From: Chromera velia
Lineage: Eukaryota; Sar; Chromeraceae
Reading direction: 5' to 3'
DNA length: 64,000 bases
NCBI GenBank assembly: GCA_018398765.1
Contig: JAHBMJ010004138.1
Coordinates: 1 to 64,000, forward strand
In this document: in pieces, positions 22,928-35,000 of the stretch
Layout: each line of letters opens with the position of its first letter
Position numbering within the stretch: position 1 is the first letter of the stretch
Position numbers and translations under genes: made by a program
Notes under the pieces: generated by a model
Told to the model about the DNA's origin: nothing
The model's database searches: none
The model's input: the letters and a program-made list of their open reading frames with translations, nothing else

Positions 22928-23182
22928 TTTGTCTGTCTGTCTGTCTGTCTGTCTGTGTCTGTCTGTTTGATAGTCTGTCGGTCTGTCTGTCTGTCTGTCT
23001 ATCTGTCTGTCTGTCTGTAACACAGTTTGCTAGACTAAGTCTGTCGGTCTGTCTGTCTGTCGGTCTGTCTGTCTGTCGGTCTGTCTGTCTGTCTGTCTGC
23101 TAGTCTGTCTGTCTGTCTGCTAGTCTGTCTGTCTGTCTGTCTATCTGTCTGTCTGCTGGTCTGTCTATCTGCCTACTAGCTA

Positions 23183-23214
<32 letters not shown>
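22928..23214. repeat. (CTGT)n tetranucleotide repeat
   Basis: Imperfect CTGT units with occasional CTAG, CGGT and CTAT variants run for almost 290 bp. Confidence 0.95.
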
Positions 23215-23216
<2 letters not shown>

Positions 23217-25003
23217 GTCTCTATCTCTTTCTCTCTCGCTCTCCCTCTTTCTCTTTCCCACATTCCTCTCCCTCGTATCTTTCTCTATTCTTTTATGTAA
23301 TCTTTTCTTTTCCTCTTTCTGGATGCCTGTGTGCGTGTATTTATCCTTTTCTAAATCGTTTCACTTGTCTTTCTGTCTATACTTTGTTTCCGTGTGTTAG
23401 GCTCCTCGTCCGTCTCCTTTCTCTCTAGCTCTTCTAGCTCTCTCTCCCTCCCTCCCCCCCCTCCTTCCCTCCTCTGGTTCTAGCCCGTGCTCGATCTCCT
23501 CATCGTTGTCACTCGTTGCCTGCATACAGATATATTTTCATTCCCTTATCACTTTGCTTACCGCCCTTTTCACCTTTGCTTCTGTGTGTTGCCGCGTACA
23601 GTATCTCTTTCTGCCAATCTTCTCTCCTAGTTCCCTTTCCCCCCCCTTCATTTCCATCCTTCTTCCACTCTCTTCCTTTTCTTCCTTTTATACGCCTTCT
23701 CCCTATTTCTCCCTCTCCATTGTTCTCTCTCTTTCCCCCTCTCCTTCCTTCAAATCGTCTTTGTTTTCTTCCATCCGTCTTCAATGGTTATCCTTATTTC
23801 TTCCTTCTGGGGTTCCCTACCAAGAGCAGGCTGAGAGCCCCCCCTCAGACGGGGACTAAAAAATTTGGTCAGTAGATCGACCATGGGGACAGGGATATGA
23901 GGAGATCAATTCCATAATGTGTATACTTCCTTTCTCTCTTGTTGTGTTTGTGTTTGATGAATATCTGGCCCCTCTCTCCCCCCTCAAACCCCGCAACCCG
24001 TCATCATTCTTCCACTGTCACCTCAGTACCATCGCCTCATTGGCTGAGAGGTGGGGTCTCTTAGCCATGGTGCCCAAGACAAGAGAAGAGGTCAGATATG
24101 TTTGTCCTCCCCCCTCTCCCGTTTCGTCCCGTTTACGGCCCTCCCTTACACGGAGGTTGAGGATACAATTCTGCGGGAACTGCCGGCTTTACCCTCATCC
24201 TTTCCCTTACCCACTTCCAAAAACTTTCCTCCAAACTGAGTATGGAGTTGGACAGCAAACAGCTCGTCCTCTCTTGCTCAGCCCCGACACCGAAGAAGAA
24301 GGCAAACAAAAAGCGTTCTTTCCTGCTCAGCCCCGATATTAGAAGGAAGACGGACCACATGTTGGCCTGTGAGGCGATTCCTCTCTCCTCAATCCCCACC
24401 CTTTCAACACACTTTTCTCAGACTGAACAAGACAGAACGAAATCTTGCCAAAGGAACAGCTTGTCAGAATAGCTTATCAGTAATCCAGCTCGTTCATGAG
24501 TCTAAAAGAGACCTGGCCTCCTCCTCTGGTCATGAAGGAGGAAGAGAGGTCAGCTTCTGCTTTCTACTCATCCCCCCCCTCCCTCCCTTCCCATCCCTTC
24601 CTCCCTTCCCTCTTCATCCAGACTAAGCGAGAGAGAACGAAACTACATCAAACTTATGATCAAAGCAACAGCTCCGCTCATCTCTATTTCATGTCCGGTT
24701 TCTCTCAAACGGAGGCAGATGTATTCTTACTACTCCTAGATATCTAGCCTAGACATCCATTATGAGTAACTGTCATTCCTTCCACAGAATCAACCTGTTC
24801 GTATCATCTGCCATCTCCTGCAGCAACACTTTCAACGGCGTCAGTCTCAACGAAAAAGCAGTCATTTTCACCCTTTTTTGTCTCGATCGTTCTGTTTGAG
24901 AGTAAGCTTTCACGTGTTCCTGGTAGCAGGCTGCAGCTGGGAGGCGTCTGAAGGGGGGGGTACCCCCCCCCCCGGGAGCCCCAAATGAGAGGGGCCAAAA
25001 GCC

Positions 25004-25162
25004 NNNNNNNNNNNNNNNNNNNNNNNNNNNNNNNNNNNNNNNNNNNNNNNNNNNNNNNNNNNNNNNNNNNNNNNNNNNNNNNNNNNNNNNNNNNNNNNNN
25101 NNNNNNNNNNNNNNNNNNNNNNNNNNNNNNNNNNNNNNNNNNNNNNNNNNNNNNNNNNNNNN
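25004..25162. other. Assembly gap of 159 N
   Basis: The gap is preceded by G- and C-homopolymers at 24952-24974, a likely cause of the break. Confidence 0.98.
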
Positions 25163-25457
25163 CCTTTTTCAGGGGGTGATTACACACCCAACGCGCATGC
25201 GGTTGCTGGAGAGCACGGTTTCAAAAGACGATCTGTGAATTCTAGAAGGGCTGCAGGTGCAGTCAGACAGACATTTTGGTGCTCTGCATCTTTCCTTTGA
25301 AAACTCATGGCGTGCGGTCCTTGTTCGATTCGTCTGCTGGTCGTATTTTTCTTCCCAAGACCTCGCGGCTTTTTGGAGACGGTTGATCTCTGTCTCCTCT
25401 CTCTCCTCCTCAAAACAAGCCCAAAGAAACGGGAAACAATTTCATTACGTGTGCACT
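25163..25457 (+). promoter_or_regulatory. Upstream region of midasin with CGCGCATGCGG
   Basis: A compact CGCGCATGCGG at about 25192-25202 combines the GC and GCATGC motifs seen in the divergent junctions, 255 bp upstream of the start codon. The region is cut by the assembly gap on its left. Confidence 0.35.
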
Positions 25458-28400
25458 ATGGCGAGTGGAGGTCGACCAAATGAAGACACTGGCGGACGTT
25501 CCTCCGTCCTGCACTGTGCTACCTCAAGTACCGCATTCAATGACCTCAAGGGATCTCTCACCGGGGGAGGGGACGAGTGCGACCGGCGATTTGCCGAGTC
25601 GCCCCGTCTCTGCACCGCAGCCTTCCTCCACCTCCTGCGTGAGGCTCGTCACTGGTCTCCTCGTGAGTGGGAAGACCTGGCCGTCCTCTCTGCACGCCTT
25701 GCTTTGCAACATGAAGGGGTGAGAGACCAATTTGTTCAAGTCATTACTCAGCAGAGTCAGGGAGATGCGGCGGAGGCGGGGAGGGGGGGGGCGTGTGCCC
25801 CCTTCTTTTTTTCGCTTTGTGAGACCCTAAAGGACATTCCGGGAGGGGAGGTGCCTGTGGGGCTCCGTGAGAGGGCCCGTCGTGTGGTGCACGCGGGGGC
25901 TCTGATGCTAAGAACGTCCGTCCTCTTCAGAACCCCGTCCGTTTTCTTTTTCTGCTCTGCTTCCTGGCTTGCCTTCTGACAGTGTGTCTTTTTTTCGTGA
26001 AAGGTGCAGGGAGTCCGTCTCTCTTTTCTGCTTCATCTACAAAGGTTTCTTTTCTGGTCTTTGGTTCCGTCTTCATCCTAGCAACTGACTCCCTTTTTGT
26101 CGTCTCCCAATGCATCCGCACACATGAAGGACAATCAGGATCTACAGGCCCCCTTTCCTAGCTGTCCTTCCTGTCCTTCTGCACAGTGTATGCTGTTTTT
26201 TTGCAGGGCACCCGTCGCTTTATCGGAGGCATTCGATTGGTCTCCCTTCTTTTCGTTGGTGCGGTTTGAAGACTCAGTCATCAGGTGCGGGAGTGAGGGC
26301 GGGAGTTTCTTTTTGTACCTCACGTTTCTCTGCATGGCTTTCGATCTTTTTTTTCCATCTGTGTCTGCTCACTCCAGCATCCTTTCTGTGTGCCCACGCC
26401 TTGACAAACAAGCAGAGCCTGCGTCTTTCTGCCTCGTCCTTTCTCTCTTCACTGCTTTAGTCTGTCTGTCGTTCATTGCGCAGGTTTCTGTTGGTTTCGG
26501 CAATGACTCTGCACGGAGGGTTGTCCGAAGAACGGCGCAAAAGGACGCTGGGGGATTTGGGTGGAGGTTCCGTGAAGGAGTGGACTGAGTGGGAGGTCGT
26601 GGGGCGACCCCCTGGGACGAGAGGGGTGTGTGCGGGGGAGTTGCCGCTCCGTCGGCTTTTTTTAGAGTCTGTCGGGGACCCGCTTTTGGATTTGGGCCGG
26701 TTGAGGGTCGGGGCCTCTTCTGCTGCTTCTGCTAGTTCATCTTCTTTGTTGAGTCTCGAGAGTCTCCAAGACAATCTGGGACTGTCTAGAGCATCTGTTT
26801 TGGCTCTTGTGCCGTCGGCTGCATCAACGGCTCGGTCGGGAGAGAGGGTGCCAGAGGGAGAGGGGGGGGATGGCATGTCTGGGGATGTGTTTGTTGCAAC
26901 GCCAACGGCAGTGGAGGTTTTGCATCATTTGATGGCAGCAGTTTGTGGTGGAAGTGGGGGGAGTGCCGTGAGGCCCATTTTGTTGACAGGGCCTGCAGGA
27001 ACGGGAAAGAGCCTTCTTGTGCGTCGATGTGCGTCTCTACTAGGTGTCCCCCCGCCTCTCTGTTTGTTTGTTGATGATCAGACAGACTCCCGAAGTCTGA
27101 TCGGGTCCTTTGTGTTTGGAGAGGCTGCGGGAGAATTTGTGTGGCGGCCTGGGGTCCTTGCAAAAGCCATGGCTGAAGGGCAGTGGCTGGTGATTGAACA
27201 AATCGATAAGGTTGGTTCGTTTCTTCGTTGGCTGCATGACTGCTGGATGGGTAAACATTTACTTTCTTCCTAATGGATTGTCTCCTGCTTGTCTTTTTGT
27301 GTCTGTGTGAGTCTGTGGCTGTCAATGGGAATAAAGCTATTAGGGGTCCGCTCCACTTACATAGGTGAATGCAAGTCTGAAGACTGCATGGAAAAAGAAA
27401 AAGGAGTTTTGTCAAGGCATTTTGCATGCCTCCCCAACGCTCTTCTGTTCCCTCCTTTTCTGTTCTCTTGATATCTTGTCGCTGTGTGTCTGCAGATCCC
27501 CCCTGAGATTCTTGCCACGGTGCTTCCTCTAGTGGACGGGCGGAGCATTCCGAATCCTCAGAACAGACAGGCGGGCGCCGCCATCAGGGCCCACCCCTCA
27601 TTTAGACTCTTCGGGACCCTCTCGTCCCCGTATGCCGCCGCCACAGGAGGCTCTCTGCTACCTGGGGGCACGGGCGGGAAGAACTCCGAAGAGGTGAAAG
27701 GCGACGTGGTGATGTTGGAACCTTCTTCTTCGTCTGCTGCTGTAGCAGGCTGTGCTTCTTCGGCTAGAGAGGAAGAGGAGCGTCGGAAAGCGCTCGCCCT
27801 TCGACTTTCCATTTCTTCAGGTTCGGCAGCCGGAATTCAGTGGTTTGGGTCTGTAAAGGAAAGCGAAGAGGAGAGAGAGGGGGGGGATGAAGGAGGGTCC
27901 GCGTCTTCCTCTGGGCCTCTGCCTGTTCTTCGTGTTCCTTCCCTGGCTGCTCAGTGGCATCGGCTGGAGGTGCCTCCTCCTGGGTGTGAGGACATTCTGG
28001 CGGTTTTGAAGCATAGGTTTCCCCAATTGGATCCTGTGTTGCTTGATGTGTTGAGGTCGTTTGAGGGAGTGGGCAGGGTGCTTAGGGAACAGAAAGGGGG
28101 GGGCAGGGGACAGTCAGTGATACTGCGAGATGCAGTGAAAGTGTGCAAGCGGCTTTGCGGCTTGCGTTTAGAGAAAGTCTTTTCTTCTGAAGGAGAAAAG
28201 GGCAGCGTTAGAAGAGGGGAGGGGGGACGTGTCTTCATTCCGGAGGCCTTGAGAGTCCATATCGTGGAGGAGACAGCAGCGGTAAGTGAGACAGCCAGGA
28301 GGAAGTCGCTGTTGGCCTGTTGAGAGATTGGGTGCAGGTTTTGAATTCTCGTTGTTGAGTGCTCTTTGAACTTTCTTCCTTTCTTCCTTCCTTTCTTTGT

Positions 28401-29024
28401 GACTTGTTGACCTTGAGCATGGAGGTGTGATAGTTCGTTTTTTCTTGTGTGTTTTGTGTGTCGCCTGTTGGGTCGGACAATTATCATCTCCTCCTTCTCT
28501 CTGATTGCGTTTGATTCTGCAGATTTTGCTTGGGCATGTTGCGTCGATGCGTCTTCGCCGTCGGTGCGCGTTCGAGTTGGCATCCGTCTGGGGTCTCTCA
28601 GAGGAGCTTTCAACTCTCGAACTGTTCGAAGGGAATCCCCCTGTTTCTGTGGGTGCAGGAGATGAGGGTAAGGGGAGGGTGGTGGAAGTATCGGGGCGTT
28701 CCTTCAGTCCATTGGGTTCTCATGGGCCCCCTTTAGAGGAGGGGGGGGAGGGGGGGATTGGTTCCTCTCGGTTTGCCTTGACCTCCGTGCAGTCCCGTCT
28801 GCTTCGACGCCTCGTTTCTGGATTGGTGGCACGAGAGAACTTGCTTTTGGTTGGAGACACGGGGACGGGGAAGACTGCAGCAGTTCAGTATCTGGCTGCA
28901 CTGCTGGGAGTCAATCTATGTGTGTTCAATTTCAGCGACCAGGCAGAGGCTTCGGAACTGATCGGAAATTTCAAACCTGTAGAAAGCACAGCACAGATGG
29001 TACCTCGAATATTTCGAAGGTCGG

Positions 29025-29076
<52 letters not shown>

Positions 29077-32000
29077 TGCGCGCGCACGCATTCGTGCTTA
29101 CCTGTATGTATGAACGCTTTTCTTTGCGCATGCCTGTCTGGGTTTGGACCTTTCGAGATGACTCTGACTGATGTTGATGAGCAAAGGAGAAGTCCGAAGG
29201 TTTTTTTTTTGCAGTTTTGTCTCTTCTTTTTCTCAATGAGTACTGAGAGCAACGACTGGAAGAAAATTGTGATGAGCAGTTGATCGCACATAAGCCTACA
29301 TCTGCACATACACATATGTTCTCGGAAAACAGGTTCACTGGGGAGCTCTTCCCTCGTTCGCTGTCGACGTCCAAAAACGCGGGGCTCCTTGCCAGCCTCC
29401 ACGCCCGGTTTGCCTCTCGAGATTGGGAGCCCCTGCTGGCGGCTCTTGTGCAGACTTCCGATAAGGTGATCGCCAAGTACACAGAGAAAGTTGGGGAGGA
29501 ATCCCGAAGGTTGGTTGGCACACAGAATGAATTGCGGAATTTTCTGTCCATTCTTTCCTCAGCACGTTTTCTTTCTTTCCCTAGGGTGCCAGGAGGGGGG
29601 GGGGCAGATGAAGATGAACAAAAGGAATTTTGACTCCACTGCAGAACCGCAATACTTCCCTCCGCTTCTTGTGCCTTTCCTCCCTTCCAGTCGATTGTGA
29701 TCGTCTGTCTCCTCGTATTAGCTGACTTACTTTCCCCAACCTTCCCACCATGCACCCTGATTCTGCCTCCCACCATGCTGATCCCCTCCTCTCTCTCCTC
29801 TCCCCTGAATGTCTCCAGAGGCCCCTCGAAGAAGACGTTGATGGCAGAGTGGAACGAACTGAGAAAAGATGCTCTGAAGGCAGCGTCGTTGTTGAAGGCT
29901 GAGAAGGACAGGGAGAAGGAGAGACAGAGGACGGGGGAGACGGGGCCGGGTGTCGACGCCTTGCGGTTTGACTTTCAGGAGGGAATTCTGGTGCAGGCCC
30001 TGCGGAAGGGGGATTGGATTTTACTCGACGAGTTGAACCTGGCACCTCCAGAAACATTGCAGAGGCTTTTGGGTTTGTTGGAAAGTTCCTCTGCCCCATT
30101 TCTTGTGCCAGAGAAGGGAGGGGGGGCAGAATCGGTCCCTCGTCATCCCGCTTTCCGTCTCTTTGCCTGCATGAACCCCGCCCTGCTTCCGCCTGTGGGA
30201 GATGCGGAGGAGAAGATGAAAGCGTCAAATGGGCGCTCTACTGCTGCTACAACAACGGAGGGAGACGGAGACCCTTCTTCTGGTCCCGTAGCCCTATCAG
30301 GAGATGCATACGGGGGTGCCCTTACAGGTAGTGCGTCTGCAGGCAAGAAGGAATTGCCCCCCGCAGTGCGGCAAACGTTTACAGAATTGTTCGTTGATGA
30401 ATTAGAGAGACGAGAAGACCTGGAGTTGGTCGTCAGGCTCTACTTGTCTGGAATCGGGGCACGTCCGCCTGTCGGGGCCACGGTCTCTCTTTATCTGGAA
30501 GCTCGGAGGATGTGCCGGAAGATGGAGATTCTCGACGGAGCCGGCAAGGCCCCTCATTTTTCTTTGCGGACACTTGTGAGGGCGCTACGCTTTGCTTCTG
30601 CAGTCTGCAAGCGACAACACCGACCTTGTAAATTCACAGACGGCCTCGCTGACGGTTTCTTGGTCTCTTTTGCAACTCCTTTGGATGACCAATCGGCAAA
30701 AAAGATGGAGACACAGACACGGGCATCCTTCGGCCTCCCCCCGGCAGCATCTCCAGAAATCGCACGCGCATCTGCTGCCTCTGCAGCTAAGAGGAAGACG
30801 GGCGGCGGGGTGCTGCCCTCGTTTGCTGCTGCGAGGGCAAAGGTGAGCATTGAACAAGTGAAGCCTTCGCAGGAAATAGGGGATGTCGAAAGAGATGAGT
30901 CAACGGTCTTGAGTCCTACTCAGTCAGTGTCGATTGAGGGCTTCTGGATTGCTGCCGGTCCGGAGCCCATCGACGTTGATGCTGCACACGAGAGGTTCGT
31001 AGTGACGCCCTCAGTCATGGCACATCTGAAGAACCTCGCGAGGGTCCTGTCGGGTCTCCGCACCCCCATTCTTTTGGAAGGGCCCACTAGTGCCGGGAAG
31101 ACGTCGCTAGTAGAATTCTTATGTCGACTGACGGGGCATCGGTTCGTGCGTGTGAACAACCACGAGCACACAGACTTACAGGAGTATCTTGGTCAGTACG
31201 TTTGTGATCCTAGAACGGGGCAGCTGGTGTTTGAGGAGGGTGTGCTTGTGCAAGCTGCCAGGAGGGGGGATTGGATCGTGCTGGATGAGTTGAACCTGGC
31301 GCCCTCCGAAATTCTAGAGGCCCTGAACCGTCTCTTGGACGACAACCGCGAGCTGTTCATCCCAGAGACCAACACCGTCGTCAGACCCCACCCAGACTTT
31401 CAGGTGTTTGCCACTCAGAACCCAGCAGGAGGGTCCTACGGAGGGAGGAAACTTCTGTCCAGGGCGTTCAGAAACAGGTCAGGCAGGAGAATTTTCGGAA
31501 GCTTGCCTGATCTCTATACGTTGACCAATTCATTCCTTTCTGCGGATTTGTGCTTGTGCTCTTTTCTTCCCGCCCCCTTGAACCCGTCCCTTCAAATCGA
31601 TGCAGGACAAAAGACCTTCGTTTTTCTCATTCATACATTCTATACCTCCCTCCTTAACTTAGCCATTTGTTCCTCCTCTCCTGCAGATTTGTAGAGGTCC
31701 AACTGGGTTCGATCCCTTCCTCTGAGTTGGAGACGATCGTCTCGAGTAGATGCCGCATCGCACCCTCCATGGTTGCATCGATGGTGAAGGTGTACGATGA
31801 ACTCGCACGCATGAGGCTGAGTAGCTCGGTGAGTACGGGGGCGTTTGTGCTCTTTCTTTCTGCTTTTGTTTTCTTAAGAAGCTCTGTGAAAGTCTTGCTG
31901 CTCTGCGTCCTTTCTCATACGTTTCCTTCATTCATTCTCTCTTCTTTTCTTCAACTTTCTTTTATGCATCGATCGAACCGCTCCCCATCTTCAGCGCAAT

Positions 32001-35000
32001 ATTGCGTGACTTCTTCTTTTTCCGGGAAGTCTGTTGCTGTTGCTCGATTGTGTGCATGGACGTAATCTGACCGACCTTTGTGTGGGTGCAGATCTTTGCG
32101 GGGAGCCAGTCCTTCATGACTGTAAGAGACCTTCTCAGGTGGGGCTCCAGGCAGCCCGAGAGCGTTCAGGCACTCGCAGAAGAGGGGTTCTGCCTTGTTG
32201 CAGAGAGATTGAGATCCGATGAGGAGAAGTCGCAGGTGAGGCGAGAAAGCTACAGACAGACAGACAGACAAGCAGGGAGGGAGGAAGATGATCTGAGCAC
32301 TTTCTTTCTATCTTGTTGCTTTCGTAGGGTGACTCTGTCATCATTTCAAAGGTAACTGTAAACAGAAGAAAGAAATGTCTATCCATTGCTCTGTCCTGTT
32401 TTTCTACCCATTCCAAAATCGTCCCTGTAAGCAAGTCTATTGTTACATTCTAGAGGTTTGTGAGTATTCACCATTGGGTTTCTTTCGCAAGCCTTTGAAA
32501 GCTGTTGACACTTTTTGTTTGTTGAAATCCCTCTCTGCAGGTCCGCATGGCCCTCGAGAAGCACATCCTGAAAGGTCAGGCTTTGAGAATGCACTACGAG
32601 AAGGACCCGTTTGTCCTCGACGTCAAGCGGAGACTCCAAGAGGCCCTCGAGGCCGTCTGCAGCGGCAACGCGGGACCAGAGCACCTACCTCAAGGGTTAC
32701 CCCCAGGGGGCCTGTCCTGGACGCCTGAGCTCTGTCGCATGGTCGCTCTTGTCTCTCGTGCAGTGCGATCAAAGGAGGCAGTCCTGCTTGTCGGAGAGAC
32801 AGGGGGTGGGAAGACAACCGTCTGTCAGTTGGTGGCTTGGTTGGAAGGAGAGGCTGCCAGGGTGAGACAAAGCAGCCAGTCTCCCAGGATGGTCCTGGCA
32901 GCAGAGGACATCAGGCAGCAGGAACAGCAGGCCGACTTGTTGATTTTGAACTGCCACCAGAATACGGAGACTGCAGACTTGTTAGGGTCTCTGCGTCCAG
33001 TGCGCGACCACGCAAGGATGGCAAAGGAGGCCCACGAGTCGGCATCCCGTCTCTCCCGAGTTCTCTCGAGACCTGCCGAGCTGGGTCCGGTGGCAGCAGC
33101 GGAGTGGGAGAGGGACTTGGAGGGTCTCGAGAAGGTTCAGAGCGCAGTGCTGGACGCGGTGGCAGCCGTGTGCGCACAACGAGCGAAAGAATTAGCAGTA
33201 GTGTTGGAGTTGTCGGGACAGCTCAACGTAAAGCAGCAGCAGCAGCAGACGGGCAACGGGGAGACGTCGGGGGTGTCGGGGATGGGAGGGGATACGGAAG
33301 GGAAACTGCGGGCCGTGAGTGCTCTTTGCGCACATGTGAATGCAACAGTTGAGGGAAAGGTATCCGAGCTTTTGTCTCAGATAAAGACAGACGGGAGTGG
33401 GGGAGGGAGGGCGCATTTAGAAGACAGTCAAAAGAAAAGGCGTGTTCCTGAGGTAGCCCCCTCAGAAGCAGAGACTGCGGTGCAAAGGGAATTGCGCGTA
33501 TGGCTGTCTTTAGGCAGACGCGTCCGTGATGCGGGGGAGCGATTGGTGCTCTCATTGCGGCGGTCTGCCCAGATTTTTGAATGGGTTGACGGACCGTTAG
33601 TGCAGGCCATGAGAAGCGGCAGTCATTTGCTTGTAGATGAAATTTCATTGGCGGAAGATTCGGTGCTCGAACGTTTGAATTCAGTCCTTGAGCCTGGTAG
33701 GTCGTTGTTGTTAGCAGAAAAGGGAGGGGGGGACATTGAAGCTTTAGTGGCCGTGGAGAACTTCCGATTGTACGCCACGATGAACCCGGGGGGGGATTTT
33801 GGGAAGAGGGAACTTTCCCCCGCTTTGAGAAATAGATTTACAGAAATTTGGATTCCTCCTTGGGAAGCTGGGTCTGCGACTGCTTCTCTTTTGGTTGAGC
33901 AGAGACTTGCACTGCCTGTGGGTGAGGGGGTGGCGGAGGGGACCGAGTCCACAGTGGGGCCGTTGATTGTGCGCACAGTGAGGTGGTACAATTCTCACGC
34001 ACGGAATCCTTTGTCGATTCGTGAGGTGATTCGGTGGGTGGATTTTGTTCGGGTTCTTGTAGAGAGACTGGAGAGTCAGGGGTGGGGCTTTTTGAGTGAC
34101 AAGGCGGGGAAGGGGGCGAGACCAAGGAGGGGGCAGAGGGCTCAAAAAGCCGAGAGGGAGAGGGAGAGCGAGGAGAGCGACCAGAAAATTGAAAGGGCCC
34201 TCAACGCATTCATGCACGGTCAGTCGAGTGATGGATCAATGGAAAAGAAAAAAGTGTCTGTCGGAGGTCTTTTGGGTCTTTTGCAATTCCCAGAACGCCG
34301 CCTTTGAAACTGAAGGATCAATCCAAAGATCAGGAGCGGACGGTCATCTTTCAAGGCTTCTTTCTTGCATGGTCCAGTACTCTTCCCTTCCCTTCCCTTT
34401 CCACGTCTCTCATTTTTGATTTCTCCTTTTCTTCTTCCCTCTGTCTTTTGAATGCAAGCAGGTGCTCTGATGACCATAGCCGATGCCTTTGGGGCAGGCA
34501 ACTCATTGAACGAGCAGGGCGTCGGGGAGGGGGGATGTGAGGAAGACGGAGAGGAGGCGGAGGGAGGCGGAGGGACTCCTGCCTCTGCCCCTGGAGGGAG
34601 TGGGGCGAAATCGGGAACTTCTCGAAGAAACACCGCCAATTCTGCTGCCGCTGCTGCTGCAGGACCCCGTTTCACATTGCCAGAGGTTGGTGAATGACGT
34701 GAAGAAACCCTTCCCTTCCAACTTCCCTCCCGGTCATGGTGGTAGTTTCTTTTTTTTGCGTTCACGGCAATTCGGCTACTTGGTTTGGTAGTTGAGCACA
34801 GCTTCCGTCCTGCCTGGCTCTCTTGCACTCACTCCTTTTTTTCCTGCCCAGATATTGATACCTCGATCACTTTCCATTTTGGATTATCGGAAGCATTTGA
34901 GGCTCTCGTCGTCTCTCTTTGTTCCCGTTTTGCATTATCCTTCTCTTCTTCCTCGTCTCTCTGTTGTGTGTGTGTCTGCAGGAAGTTCTCAGGGAAATCG

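Larger units (their letters stand above)
21790..25003. other. Pyrimidine-rich, gene-free stretch
   Basis: From about 21960 to 24740 the plus strand is strongly C+T-rich, with (TTTC)n and (CTGT)n cores and more degenerate flanks. Long frames on either strand are low-complexity Ser/Leu/Phe or Lys/Arg/Glu strings and are not genes. Around 24240-24470 short words such as CTCAGCCCCGA recur with intervening divergence. Confidence 0.7.

Noticed and set aside
22654-23103. Ser/Leu/Phe-rich and complementary Lys/Arg-rich frames
   Set aside because: Direct translations of (TTTC)n and (CTGT)n repeats.
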